Positions 24,999 to 37,512 of a DNA stretch of 64,000 nt are shown here, in pieces. The notes below the pieces were generated by a model. It saw only the letters and a program-made list of their open reading frames with translations, was not told the DNA's origin and made no database searches. How positions within the stretch are numbered: the first letter of the stretch is position 1; every line of letters begins with the position of its first letter. The DNA is from Exophiala sp. HKRS030 (lineage: Eukaryota; Ascomycota; Eurotiomycetes; Chaetothyriales; Herpotrichiellaceae), in NCBI GenBank assembly GCA_023897205.1, contig JAHWDD010000003.1, positions 5,087,665-5,151,664 on the forward strand, read 5' to 3'. A program made the translations under genes and the position numbers.

Positions 24999-26126
24999 TT
25001 ATTCCGCCTTTACTTCTATCTTCGCTTGTGTCTTTCTTTTGTCGGCCTTCTTCTTTTCTTCCTGTTTAATCATCTTGTCGACTCGTTGGCTTTCTTCTGG
25101 CGCCTCAGTCTTCCAAAAATCGGCGATTTCTTGCTGGTATGTTGTTTCTTCCAGCTCCAACTCCCACTGTGGCAGATGCTGCTCAGCAACGTCCATCCAC
25201 GGTGCCATGCGTTGTGCTCTGAGAGATTTGTGACCAGCATGGTGGACAAGCAGGTCTCCCTCTTTGATCGAATTGGCATGGACTTTCGACTGTGGTGCCA
25301 AAGGATCCGCGAACAATCCATTCGTCTCACCACGATTACCAGCATATGCATTGAACCACCTCTGTGGCACATGCATGATGTTTGCACGGAATCTCTCCTA
25401 TACAGATTATTAGTAACCCAAGGTTGACACGACGACGAACATCACACTTACCTCCAGCACCCAGATTCCCATTGCGGACTGGTCGCCAAACTCCAGCTCA
25501 GTATCAGGCTCATAGATTTCCAATCCCAGAGTGGCCGTCATCAGCCATACCGACCATTCATGCACACGCAAGAAAAACACGCCGTTGTTTAGCCCTCGAT
25601 GGTCGTTGGTAACCAACGCATGAATATGGCCCCATTTGTCCTCCGGGGGTAAAAAGATTTCCAAAGGAATCTTCGGGTTCATCAAGACAATATCTCCGTC
25701 GAACCATCTATCATCCAGTTCAGCAAAGGAACAATTCGATCAAAGGCATCTTAGCACCTACACCAACCATTTTAGCCGCTCCTCCTGCGGCAGTGCCAAC
25801 TCAGCAAGCAACTGGTCCAGAATGTATGCCGGTTTGGACCAATAGCCTGGAAGAGTCTTTTCTCTCAGCACATACATGCTGTATCCGAAGTTCTTGTTGT
25901 GCGGAATATTGGCGGCCAGCGCCCGTTCATAGAGGGGATTAGGCTCCCCATAGAGCATTGAAAGCTTCGCAATACTTGATCGTGGCACTTTGGTACCTAT
26001 GCTGCTGGTAGCACCACTGAGAGCTTGGGGACGATGTAGCATGCCAATGAAGTCGGAAATGATCGTGATGGCACATATCGTGGTGGTGACAAGGCTGACG
26101 ATTTTCAAACTCGATTTTCCAAACAT
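24999..26126 (-). CDS. Glycosyltransferase family 34-like (GMA12/MNN10 type)
   Basis: Exons are 26126..25762, 25707..25452 and 25397..24999, giving 339 residues; both introns are 54 nt and GT-AG. Splicing yields KWLVWFDGDIVLMNP, which contains the DxD metal/nucleotide-sugar motif (DGD), and VLEERFRANIMHVPQRWFNAY. The later GDLLVHHAGHKSLRAQRM and the FGDQSAM box are as in fungal GT34 proteins, Golgi enzymes that add alpha-galactose or alpha-mannose. The start is placed at MFGKSSLK because the frame upstream has no other ATG before a stop; residues about 5-28 form a single membrane anchor. The last about 30 residues are Lys/Glu-rich. An extra upstream exon cannot be excluded. Confidence 0.8.
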
Positions 26127-27540
26127 CTTGCGAACGGGCCTCCTTTCTCGCCTGTCGCCTTTCGAACAGTCTCCCTTGGGTGTCAATGTGCGGTAGGAGG
26201 ATCTCTTTGCCAAAACATCATATTGCTCTAGATTGGTAAGAGGCAAGCATCAAATTGACTCTGCTGGGAACTGTTGCAAGTGCCGATTTTACCCTGTTGA
26301 AAGAGAGAGGACTTTACTGCTGGAAAAACACTCGAGAGTTACAGAAATCCAGTCGATGGACTACAAAAACATCAATGCGAATGGTAGTTGTCGGAGCACA
26401 TATCTACTACGTGTCAACTGTGCGCGACTGTGGGCTTTAGGTCCTGTCATCTGCTGTTACCAACAACCGAGATGGCGAGCAAGTGGTACGGTCCTGGGTC
26501 TTGACGTTCGCCATGTGTGAGCACCGAGGTTTTTGGTTTAGGGAAAAGGGGGCAAACGACAACATGTACTTTTTTTTGAACTATCAGTGCCCTGGCGATC
26601 TATCAAACGACACGCTCCCGCAGAAGGCTAATTTATTGATGGAATTAGTGAGTCTCGGGAGGCCAGTCCCTGGTGGCTGGCCCACTGTGTAGCCTCGAGA
26701 CGGACAGGGGTCCAAGTCAGCATCGTCTTGGCCGGGCTGCCATCACTGATGGTTCCCATCACAACATACAATTCAGTACAATCACGTAAAACCCGACCAA
26801 GGCTCTTGGAACTTCACTTTGATGATTTCTGGGCTTTTATATATACCTCTCCTCAATCTTCGAGATGATGATATTCACGACGCCTGCAGATCCTTTTCCC
26901 ACGATTGTGTGCAATCACTCCCCAAGCACGGCCCACACAGTACTACTGTTGACAGATGTCAAGTAATTGACCCCTAATCGCGTCGATGAGTTCGTCGCCG
27001 GCGGTCCGGCCAGACTGGTCGTTGGAAACGTCAAAAAGAAGCCCAGTGGCAGCCAATCGACGCGATCAAGGGAGAGGCTTTTTCATTGTTATCTTGCCAG
27101 ACAAAAGTTGCTTTCACAAACTCTAAGTTACTCCTTTGGTCGGCTCACAGGGGAACCAAAGTCGTCCCTATCAACAGTACCATCCCCTTGACGGCACATC
27201 TTGGCTCACTCTCTCTCACACACACGATGCCAAACCTGGCTATCTTTGGGCCCTTGGTATTAGGCCTCAGTTGAGAGAGACGCGCCTTTGTGACACTTAT
27301 CACAAGTACGTTCGCTTGCGTACCGGGGGGCACTGTCCGTGAAGTCTGTGCAGTTTGGCACCAGAAAAGTCGATTTTAGTCCAGTAAGATTGTCTGAATC
27401 TCGAGGACGAAGTCGAGGTTGGCTGGTTAATTCGATTCTTGGCTCGGTAGAGTCGGGATTTTCTCGTCATCGGTTCTCATCTTCTCGAGAGTGTCTTGGT
27501 GGACAGGCAGGCGGCGCTACATAGAGCGCGAAGATCAACC
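26127..27540. other. Divergent promoter region of the GT34 and GT32 genes
   Basis: A 1.4-kb spacer between two glycosyltransferase genes transcribed away from each other. No gene-like frame is seen. It could coordinate both genes, as inference. Confidence 0.55.
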
Positions 27541-28920
27541 ATGTCGTCGACCAGCCGTATGACCAAGTACACGACCTTCGTGGCCATTGCGATATGCATG
27601 TTGTACTTTGCCTTCCGAGCTTCGGAAACGGAATTGGCATCGATAAAGTCACTATCAGTTCAGTACAGCCAGAGCCTCTCGGAGACGGTCTCGGGCTCGA
27701 GGCACAGAGATGACATGGAGCTCGATGAAGGTCAACACCTCGCCCACGCACTACAATCGACATTCACGCCATCCAAGTCATACCCTTCACGGTTTCCCCG
27801 GACGGTATGGCAAGCATGGCTGGGTCCAGACGAGCACGGTGCCGAGAGGTTTTCCGAGAGAACCGAAACGTGGGAGAAGGTGAAGGGGTTCGAGTATAAG
27901 TTGTTGAAAGGTACGTACTCAGCCAGTACTTGGTTTCTCGAATCGGGCCAAGTGCACACACACGCAAACACAGAACTCGATGTTGATTCGTGACGCTATC
28001 TAGAATCCGACGCTCTGGCATTCGTAAAACAACACTTTGCGTCATCGAGACCCTCCATCGTCAAGTTCTGGGAAAGTCTCGAAGCGCCAGTCCTCAAGGC
28101 CGATTTCTTGCGGTACCTTGTCATGCTCGCCGCGGGCGGCGTGTACAGCGACATCGACACGTCGAACCTCGTGCACCCGGATCGCTGGATCCCGATCGAC
28201 CTGGGCGCCAGCACGGTCAACGCCATCATCGGCATCGAGTACGACGACCACACGTACCGGATGTTTGTGCGGCCCATCGGCCTGTGCCAGTGGACGCTGA
28301 TGTCGAAACCGGGCCACCCCATCTTCGAAGTCGCCGTGCAGCGGGTGATCAGCAACCTCGAGTACATGGCCCGGCGGAAGCGGGTGACGCTGGGCGAGTT
28401 GGCGTTGGACAAGATGGAGACCCTCGAGGCCACGGGGCCGGGCATGATCACCGACGCCGTCATGCAGGTGCTCAACGACCAGGGCCAGAACGTGACGTGG
28501 TCGACGCTGCACGACCAGCGCGAACCGAAGCTGTACGGGGACGTGCTGGTGTTGCCGATCAACGGGTTCGCGGGACACCAGAAGCACAGCCACGCGGGGG
28601 ACCCGGCGTACGGGTTGCGCTACATCCAGCACCATTTCGCCAGGACATGGTATGCTCCGGACAAGGCGGGTGGGCCTGCCGACGAGAAGAAGAAGGAGGA
28701 GTCCTCAAAGCAGATCCCAAAGGAAGAACCCCAAAAAGCCAAAGAGAGCCAGATCCCCAAGGCCAAAGATGAGACCCCAAAGGAGATCCCCAAGGAGACC
28801 TCAAAGGCCAAAGAAGTGACCCCAAAGGAGACGCCAAAGGTCAAGGAACAGAAGAATCAAGAACCCAAAAACCAGGAAGAGAAAAGTAACGAGAAGTTCC
28901 CCGAGGCAAAGAAGGACTAG
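27541..28920 (+). CDS. Glycosyltransferase family 32, Och1-like
   Basis: Exons are 27541..27910 and 28004..28920, giving 428 residues; the intron is 93 nt with donor GTACGT. The ATG at 27541 is used; the open frame upstream has only a TTG. A membrane anchor (about residues 10-27) follows a short basic tail. GT32 hallmarks: FPRTVWQAWLGP at the start of the domain, then KADFLRYLVMLAAGGVYSDIDT, where DID is the DxD motif and GGVYSD the sugar-nucleotide loop. Och1 and its relatives are Golgi alpha-mannosyltransferases. The C-terminal about 85 residues are a degenerate Lys/Pro/Glu/Thr repeat (units like PKEIPKETSKAKE), unusual for the family. It closes the four-gene glycan block. Confidence 0.85.
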
Positions 28921-29255
28921 CGACGATAGTGATGATGGTTATATGGTCTTGACATTCAAAGGCGTCACGGCATGGCGTAAAGCTATTATGGCGTACAGGG
29001 AGCATCCAGCATAGCAACTTTAAAGATCTTGAACGATATATGTAAACGTTAAAGAGATTGAAATCTAGCGTCACTAGGAGCTACCCTGATCTCTAGGGAT
29101 TATCTGGGGACATCAAAGAAGATTTCCTGACTGGACCATCATCACCTTCTCCTTGTATGTTGTGTATTATCACTTGGTGTATTTCGTAATTTTGCTTTGA
29201 ATCCTTCTTCAAGTGTCGTCGTATCGTAGCATAGCAGCCATGAATCGCCGCTTGG
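28921..29255. other. Convergent 3' spacer
   Basis: A 335-bp spacer between the 3' ends of the GT32 and the hydroxyacid dehydrogenase genes. No gene or repeat is seen. Confidence 0.65.
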
Positions 29256-30958
29256 TCACAAGTGGTAAGGCCTTCTCTTCATCGTATGTTTCCTCGCATA
29301 AGGGTGTCCGAAACCTCTTGCGACCAAAACGTCAAGCTCGGCGGTATTGACGAATCCTGGGTCTGCTTCGTCGAGGGACTTGAGTCCACATAAACGCATT
29401 GCCGTGGCGACCTCATCTTTTAATACTATACGACGCAACATAACGCGCATATCAGTACCCATCAAAGCCGTAGGAAAGAAAGAGAAGTTGAAGGGTCAGG
29501 CGAGGGGAGAGGCGAGGTGGTTTCGGGGTCAGACAGGAAATCAGAAAAAAAAACTTACTATTAATGAGATGTACGACACCTGGTTTACCATAATTCAAGG
29601 CGTACAAAAACGACCGACCTATACCTACACCACTCGCACCTAGACAAACAGCTTTCAAGATGTCCGATCCTCGTCGTATGCCCCCGTCGATAAAGACCTG
29701 CATGTAATCAAAGACCTCGGGACACTCCTTGTGCAACTCGAGAAGGACGACGATGGCGGCCGGTGCACCGTCCAGAGCTCGACCTCCGTGGTTCGACACC
29801 ACGACACCCTGACAACCCATGTGCATGGCCAATCTGGCGTCGGCTGCGGATTGTATACCCTTGAGGACGATGGGTAATTTTGTCTTGTTTCGTAGCCAGG
29901 CTAGGTCATTCCACTCGAAACTCGGATCGATGAAGGATCCCACACTTCTCGCCAACCCCGAACCTTTGTTGTCGCTGGAAGAGTAAGAACCACTCAAACC
30001 GGAAGACAAGAACTGTTCGTGTTTTATACGTTCGTCGGCTTCTCTCTTCGAAACCACGGGCAAGTCGACAGTCACAAAAAGTGCCTTGATCTGTGGTTTA
30101 TTGTTGACCGTGCGCAAGAGCTCTTCGGTTTTTGTTCTGTCCTTGTTGATATATAACTGAAAAAAGAACGGTTGACCAGGTGCGGCGGAGAGGATTTCTT
30201 CCAGCGGGAATGAAGCGTTGGTTGATATCTAGGACACACAGTACAAGGCATGCGGTTAGTACAACTCTTACCACACGAAGAACAGGGCGGGTCTGCCTAT
30301 CTTGCCCCATACGTACAGTTTGAATGATACCAGTCTCGGATGCTGCTTTACTCAAAGCAATCTCACCTTCTGGTCCACCAGCTTTACCTATACCGGTCGG
30401 AGAAATCCACAACGGGAGGGAAACATTGCAACCCATCATTGAAGCCTTTGTCGAAACTTCGGCCACATTTTTCAATATTCTAGGTCGAAACCAAATCTTT
30501 TGGTAGAAGTTCTTGTTGGCGTCTCGGGTTATGTTGTCGTTGGATGCCCCAGAAATGAACGCCCAGCTCTTCTTTGATATCGAGTGTTGAGCCGCCTCTT
30601 CAAAGTCGTTCAGATTGAGTAGCGTTTCCAAAGGTGGCTTCTCTCCCTCCTTTGGAGGCACTGCTGATCCTGAGCTTGTTGTTGAGGCCTCTGGGAAACT
30701 TGTAGTCGGATCTAGGTCCCCTAGTATCTCCTCCGGGCGGAGATTGGCTCTTATGAGATTGGGTTCATGTATCTCGTTGTAGGCTTGAGAAGCATCTCGT
30801 CCGGCATACGAGTAGATGATCTCTACTCCACCTGGATGTTCCGGTGCGAATCTGGTCATATCATACACCCTTCCATTGACAACTATCCAGATGTCGTCAA
30901 CTTTGTTGTGTTGTTGGATCTCGGACGCTTTGATGGTTTTACTCGAAGAAAACGCCAT
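29256..30958 (-). CDS. FMN-dependent 2-hydroxyacid dehydrogenase with cytochrome b5 domain (cytochrome b2-like)
   Basis: Exons are 30958..30317, 30228..29559 and 29425..29256, giving 493 residues; introns are 88 and 133 nt, GT-AG. Residues about 8-85 are a cytochrome b5 domain with haem ligands in APEHPGGVEIIY and EIHEPNLI. The FMN domain has WISPTGIGKAGGPEGE, VLKGI (active Lys), VVSNHGGRALDGAP (catalytic His; the usual RQLD is RALD) and DGGIRRGSDILKA (substrate Arg). This architecture is that of L-lactate:cytochrome c oxidoreductase. No mitochondrial presequence is visible at the ATG used, so the location and exact 2-hydroxyacid are open. Confidence 0.9.
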
Positions 30959-31807
30959 CTTGATCCTTTGTTGGCTTTGATCTGTATAGGGTATTGCACG
31001 TTAGAAATCTTTTCAATCAAAATATGCCCAAGAGTAAATCGATATCCCCAAAACTCGGTCAATGTTCTCCGGCCGGTACCAGCCTGTGCCTTCGATGTAG
31101 GGAAGTAAACTCGAGATTTAATTCCCCGCACTGTTATATCCTCGGTCAAGCAGAATCCGGGGTGCTGTGCGAAGTGTTCGTGGTAGCTCTCAGTAGAAAC
31201 TGGGATAGAGTGCATCATATTGAAACATCATCGTCAATCATATGTGACCATGGATCTAGCATGTACGACTTTGTGAGACGATCGTCGCATATCACTATGC
31301 TGAGTGATACGTCTGGATCTGAACTGGTGATTCTTGGTAGTGTGGTTAGGCCGGCCACCTTCGTATCACCGGTAATTGATGCATGTAGTCAGATATTGTG
31401 CCGTTTAATCCTCTGCAACGTCCATTTGATCGATATTTCGTCCTGAACTGGCTACTCATCCGAATGAACACCCCGAACATGGCAAATATGAGTTCCCTTA
31501 CCACACAGGTCTCACAAGTCGATCGTTCTTGGGGATCGGATTGTGCCACTTTCCTCGACAACCCCCCCAAGTGGACAAGTCCGGGTCAGCCTGAGCCGTG
31601 GGGTGCCTTTGGCTTTTGACCCTTGGCTTCTGGACGCCGCTGTGTGTTCACCCGAGGATACAGATTATGTGCGGGGGCTTCATGTTGAGCTGATGGTTAA
31701 AAAAGCCCCTTTCACACAATCGATCTCAAGTAAACATTGAGCATAGCATTTTCAATCATCTGATCTAGGACTCCGAAGAGGACAGACATCAACAAAGATA
31801 CGCCAAC
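30959..31807. other. Divergent promoter region
   Basis: It separates the hydroxyacid dehydrogenase and the SDR gene, transcribed in opposite directions. No gene-like frame with a domain is seen. Confidence 0.6.
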
Positions 31808-32663
31808 ATGGGACAAGGTCGACTCGAAGGTAAAGTCGCGATAGTGACAGGAGGAGCCAGCGGTTTCGGCAAAGGCATAGCAACCAAATTCGTTGGCGAG
31901 GGTGCCAAAGTCATTATTGCAGATCTGTCCAAAGATGCAGCTGAAGCTGTAGCAAAAGAGCTGGGATGTCGTTCTATGCTGACCGATGTGACGAAGCGAG
32001 AGCATTGGCAGGCACTGTTGAAATTTGCCCAGGACGAATTCGGCGGCCTCGATGTCATCGTCAACAATGCTGGAACCACTTACAAGAACAAGCCGACCGT
32101 CGAAGTCACCGATCAAGACTTTGACTTGGTCATGAATGTCAACGTCAAGTCGATATTTCTTTCAAGCAGCGTCCTTGTCCCATACTTTCTGGAGAAGAAA
32201 AAGCCAGGGGTTTTCATCAACATAGCATCGACCGCTGGCATTCGACCACGTCCCGGCCTCACATGGTACAACGCTTCCAAAGCAGCTGTCAGTAATGCAA
32301 CCAAGACTATGGCTGTCGAGTACGGTCCACAGAAGATTCGGTTCAATGCCGTCTGCCCTGTGGTTGGAAGCACTGGCTTGTGAGTTGACTTAGAACTCTG
32401 CGGCTTAGATCTATGTTGACTTATTCTGCAGAACTCACCTTTTCATTGGAAAGCCAGATACGGAGGAGAACCGAGCTGGGTTTGTCTCGACAGTTCCCCT
32501 GGGACGCGGCAGTACTCCAAAGGATGTGGCCAATGCTTGCTGCTACCTGGCCAGCGATGAGGCCGAGTTTATCACCGGTGTAAACCTAGAGGTAAGTGAC
32601 CACCATAGGACAGTTGTGATAGGTCTGACAGGAATCTAGGTCGACGGTGGCCGATGTGTATAG
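31808..32663 (+). CDS. Short-chain dehydrogenase/reductase (classical SDR)
   Basis: Exons are 31808..32379, 32432..32591 and 32640..32663, giving 251 residues; introns are 52 and 48 nt. The last exon codes only VDGGRCV and stop, the usual SDR C-terminal VDGG. Cofactor motif TGGASGFGKG at residues 15-24, NNAG near 90, catalytic Ser in NIASTAG and YNASK further on. It is similar to FabG-like 3-oxoacyl reductases and to broad alcohol dehydrogenases; the basic residue for NADP is not obvious (IADLS after beta-2 suggests NAD). It is divergent from the hydroxyacid dehydrogenase. Confidence 0.9.
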
Positions 32664-33983
32664 ACTCCAGAAAGCGTACAGGCTAGGCAAAGATGTAGGG
32701 ATACGGCAAGTTACGAAGCGAGGGAGCCGAGTAGAATTCGCAATTCGACAAGGGAACTTGCCGGAGGCGCGCATGGGTGTCATCTATGAAGCTGAAGAGG
32801 TTGAAAGCAAATCACTGAGACACAACTATAAAATATATGTTAATTCTGAACACTCCTGTTGTAACAACCAGTAGAATACCTGGTTGCGCTTCCGAACTGT
32901 ACCTCAGGCAATACCACAAACCAGGATCTCGATATGCTCGTCGATTGCAACATTTGAGAAAACTCGTCCTCCTCATTCAGGTGGTGGCACTCCCGGAGCA
33001 TGCAAGTCCTGGGGAGATCAGAAGGAGTCGACGCCCAAAATTGGGTAGATCGTGATCAGATTAAAGCAATTCAGGTTCGTCGTTGAACAAGCAATCATTG
33101 TAGATCTCATGAACCCAGGGAACATCGACGAAGTGACACAGTGTAGTTTCCATAGCTCATCCCTTACCTGGTCAGCCTTCTTCTCAAGAGAACCCGCTCC
33201 GACTTGCGAGCCGGACAGCGTTGACTGTCCCAGTCCTTGACATCATGATTTCGAAGGTTTTCTCGGAGAATTGAGGAGGTAATGCAACATTCATGCACGA
33301 TGAAGTCTCGGTGAATGGCTGGAGCTCATCTGCATCTGAATCAGATTGGTGGAAGACCAGAATTCTGAGGAGGAGGAATACGAGGTATGGGGATTGTGGT
33401 GTTGGTGACGGATCCGCCGTTGAGCTTTACGAGCTCCAGCCGGGCCTCTCTGCCCAGCTGTCAATCATTGAGGACGCCACAGTAGCTTGGCTGATTAGGC
33501 CACCAACATCACCCGGAGATGCCTAGACAGGGGCCCCCGATGCACCTGGAAATCATTTCCAGTGACTCCCTTTGGGCACCTGCTCGATACTTCTTCCCCA
33601 GCTTCGGTAGGGCTCACCATTAGGTATCTTAGGCTATGCCGTTGCCCTCCAAAGATCTTCCACAACCGTCATCCCGGCGTTGACAAAATCTACGGTACGT
33701 TAGCAACAACAGTCATTCTTGCAGACGATAGCAACCTATTCGCAATTCGACATTCAATCCTGATTCCTCGTCAAAGCCATCATAAACAATTCGCTCGCCT
33801 ACACGAACCCTCCTATATCCAAGTCACTTTGGGCTCCCCATCCCAAGATACCTTCGATCCTTATGGGCCACTCACCAAGTTGCAGAGATAATTCTTCGGT
33901 TGACAAGGGTTAGCTGCATGGCCTTTAGCACTGGGTTGCTACTGATCTGATGTATACGTTGGCAGTAGGACTAAGAGGTCACC
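32664..33983. other. Intergenic, no supported gene
   Basis: It lies between two plus-strand genes. A plus frame at 33293-33526 has protein-like composition but no recognised domain, start context or splice partners. Confidence 0.5.
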
Positions 33984-36827
33984 ATGGTTCGTGGATCCAA
34001 GCGCAGCTCAAGCATTAAGATGCGCACATTTCCTGACTCCGACACAGACTGAAAGCAAGAAACGAGTCCTTTGCTGCCAGGAGTGCGGTCTTGCTGTCGC
34101 TCGACCAAGCCACTTGGCTCGTCATTTACAATCCCACCTACCTCCTGCTCGCCGTGACCACTTTACCTGTACCGAGTGTGGACGCCAGTTCTCCCGCAAC
34201 GATGTCCTGTTACGGCACCTGCGGACCGCGCATCAGGCATACATCAGTCGGAAAAGAACGGCCCAGAAAAGCTGCTTTCGCTGTGTCAAGAAGAAATTGA
34301 AGTGTGACAGGGATCAGCCGTGTCTGCCTTGCACAAAGTCTGGCGCTGCCTGTGAATATGCAATTGACGAGTCTACGACCGAGGCGGGGACCGAACCATC
34401 ACAAGAGAAAACAGAACCAAACACCGCAGATGGACTCCCAGTCAAGGAGCAGGCCATGTGCGAGAACAATGGATTTGATGTTTCGAATCCCTACCAAGAC
34501 CCTGCCAGTTCACACATGCCGGTCCTTCAAGCCAACAATGTATATATTCACACTCATCCTCAGAGTTCAGCAGGGCCTCAAGCGTACTCTGAGACTGCTC
34601 AATACTTTCAGTCAACTTCGGATGCGAATGGCCCCCCCATCATGACGACGGATATGACATCTTTTGCTACCATGAGTCCAACAGATGGCAACGCAACGTT
34701 CACTCAGCCATACATAGCATGTGAGAATGCGTACCTCCCGGCAGAGTTCAATTTCTTTCCTTCGAATTCGGCACCCAGGATTGCCGGCATGGCCGAAGGA
34801 GGTCTTGACTGGCTGGGTCTGGAGCTGGATTCTCCAAACAAGAGCGATGCCAGGGCACAATCCATGGGTCAGATTTATTCTCCTGGATCTTTCCAATATT
34901 TACCTAATCAACCAATGATGCTGGGAGATTCTGAAGCTCTTATGGGCAGATTACCGTCATCTCATGCGGTCGGAATGCAGCACTCGAGACCCAAAGACAA
35001 TATGAGTACGGCAGCCCAACGTACAGACTCACAAACGGGGACTCAACAATGGCCTTTCGATCATACAAGAAATCCCGAACCACAGAAACATAAACTGCCA
35101 CCGTTGCGGGATATCCTCCAAGGCACTATCACCTCAAGTGACAGCGGCAGCATTATACGAAGTCTGGTGCAACTTCTATCCACGCCATGCCTACCCGATG
35201 TTGAATCGGCAGACATGAATATGATGAGTGCTATGGATGTCTTGAAGAACTCATTGGATCTATATTTTACCGAGTTTCATGCTGTGTTGCCTCTAGTGCA
35301 TATCCCTACTTTTAATATGGCACAGGTGCCGACGGTGACATTAGCGTCAATGTCATGTATCGGGGCCATGTACTCTGATGACCGACAGGGGACCGAACAA
35401 GCCTCCTCGCTGAGTGAGATGTGCATTCAAATGATCGCTTGGCTGGCAAGTATTTTCAATCGACCGTCTACTTACAGTAATAACAATGGTATAGGGTGGT
35501 TCCGATAGCACCAACTTCTACAAACCCGCTTATCTGATCGCTTGCTGTCTGCACCAAATTTACTCCTTGGGTTCCGGCAACAGGCGTTTGTATCAGAATG
35601 CCGACTGTAACAGGGGTATCCTTATTGGATGTCTCCGAGGAATGGGCATTCTGAAGTCTCGTGTCAGCACGGAGGTCGAGGACGAAGATATCAGAGATGC
35701 CTTGACTGTCGCTAATGCCACGAATGAATGGTTACGTTGGAAGGATCAAGAGGAAGAGAAGCGGATTGCATGGTCGGTGTTCGAATATGATTGCAGTCTC
35801 TGCACTCTGACCTCAAAGAGGGGAGCTGTTGATCTTACTGAACTTCCAAGCCATCTGCCATGCGCCGAGCCTTTATGGGATGCACCTTCGGCTCAAGCAT
35901 GGAATGTACTGCATTCCCGAGTTTCCCTGACCGCGCGAGGAGCCCCAACGTCAAGTATCCTTCGCAATTTGCTGGCCGGCAAGGAGGTCCCTTTGGATTT
36001 ACCTGCTTGGAGTAAGAGACTCTGTGCGCAGTATATAGGCCGCCTTTTGTGGGACCTGAAGCAGTTGGACATTATGGCGACCAATGAGTACCTCAAATTG
36101 CCTTCTATGTCTGCCGCTCAGCAACATACCAAGTCTATGCTTCTCCATGGGCTCAACACAATCTGCGAATCCATGTATACTCCGGCCACTACGGCCGAAT
36201 TGATCCACTACAAGTAAGTCATGATGGTCCCCTCCGAGTACGTGGAAGCTGACCACCCATCGCAGCCTTGCGTCCCTCATCTGTCATTACTCCCATTTGT
36301 ATAGTGCCGACGAAGCTATGGACCTGATCGTCCACATCTTCCGGACCTCGGCTTCACAAACAAAGTCTCCTGACCCCAGCGCCGTGTCAGCTAGACGAAG
36401 ACTCGGTGCAATTTTAGTAAAGAACCCTCAGAAGGCCCGGAATTTGGCATGGCACGCGGCACAAATCATCGCAGTGGCAAACGAGTACCTTGTCTCGGCG
36501 CCATGTGAGATCATGCGGGTTTTCATGGGCTACATCTTCATTCTAGCCTTTGCTAAGTTTGGACCTCAACCGTCGTCCGACTCCAACCTCGATTCTTCTC
36601 CAGTTCGACTGGACCTTTCCAATCGGGTAGCAGGCCAAAAGGCTGCCATCGCCACTTGGATCCAACATGGAGGGTATGCAAGCATCGGTTTGGTTAAAAA
36701 CGTCTACAGCAATGGAGGGTTGAACGCCATAAGTCATGAGGCTCAGACGATGTTGCGAAAGCTGAGATATTGGGGTCTTGCCAAGAAGTTCATCCGAATC
36801 CTTGAGAGCTTTGATCTTATGGACTAG
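33984..36827 (+). CDS. C2H2 plus Zn2Cys6 fungal transcription factor
   Basis: Two C2H2 fingers (from CCQECG; CTECGRQFSRNDVLLRH) are followed by a Zn2Cys6 cluster (CFRCVKKKLKCDRDQPC, spacing C2C6C5C2C6C), then a fungal_trans middle region (HAVLPLVHIPTFN; LHQIYSLGSGNRRLYQNAD). Downstream exons are 34048..35445, 35495..36213 and 36266..36827. Intron 35446..35494 is GC-AG (GCAAGT, 49 nt); any other choice hits a stop. The 5' end is uncertain: no in-frame ATG lies between a stop at 33943 and the fingers. One model fits: ATG at 33984-33986 spliced by a 61-nt intron 33987..34047 (donor GTTCGT, branch CTGAC, acceptor CAG) onto TESKKR, giving 893 residues. A further upstream exon is the alternative. 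It acts in the nucleus; targets are unknown, perhaps the flanking transporter, cyclase and dehydrogenases. Confidence 0.78.
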
Positions 36828-37512
36828 TGGTCTGTGGCCAGGTCAGGCGACTTTTTCTCACCTTCGACAGGGACGAGCTGCCTTGGCTGGACTCTATGAT
36901 ATGCTGATGAGGCATTGCTTTACGAGTATGGCGATCAGGCTACCTTTTCATCCCACCTCAGAGACACCTGTCTGGGTTCGCCACGGTCGTTTTGGACGAG
37001 TCTGGTGCAAAAGCCCTTCCACGGATGAAAATTCCAGAAGTGTCTGGATCGGGCTTTCCTATCTTGTGGATCAATATCGAGATGATGACCACCCGCAATA
37101 CCGTTTCTTCAGTGTTGTGGCACGTCCGAAGTATTACACCAGCTTTCACGAACCACGCGGGGGAACCAGTGGAGTCGAAATTTAGGATGGAATGCCAACT
37201 TCAACCAAGCTTGCTTAGGTCGAATGGTTGTGATTCGAAGTAAGTGGTGATCCTGTTTGTTCAGAACCATTGGTCCAGAGTTCGAATCGATCGTCGTTTG
37301 GATGTAGCAGTTCTTGCGAGATTACCTACTGGTTGGTTGGACACTTGTCATCTCTGACATTTTAGTTATTACTTTGGACAGAACATATACTGTGTATGAC
37401 CTGAGACTGCTATCGCTCGCCTTGACCATCTTCCTTTTCTGTCTTGTCCTTGTTTGGCTGCCTTTGATTTAATTCCAGAGTGCCAACATTTGGGGCTCCA
37501 GACTCAGACGTC
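36828..37512. other. Intergenic
   Basis: It lies between two plus-strand genes. A pyrimidine-rich stretch ending in AATTCCAG at about 37478 looks like a splice acceptor and may end a leader intron of the cyclase gene. A GAGTTCGAATC at 37278-37288 resembles a tRNA T-loop but has no pairing arms. Confidence 0.55.

Noticed and set aside
34612..34896. Minus-strand frame within the C2H2/Zn2Cys6 regulator
   Set aside because: It lies antisense to well-supported coding sequence and lacks motifs.
37278..37288. GAGTTCGAATC resembling a tRNA T-loop
   Set aside because: Flanking bases cannot form the T-stem, anticodon arm or acceptor stem.
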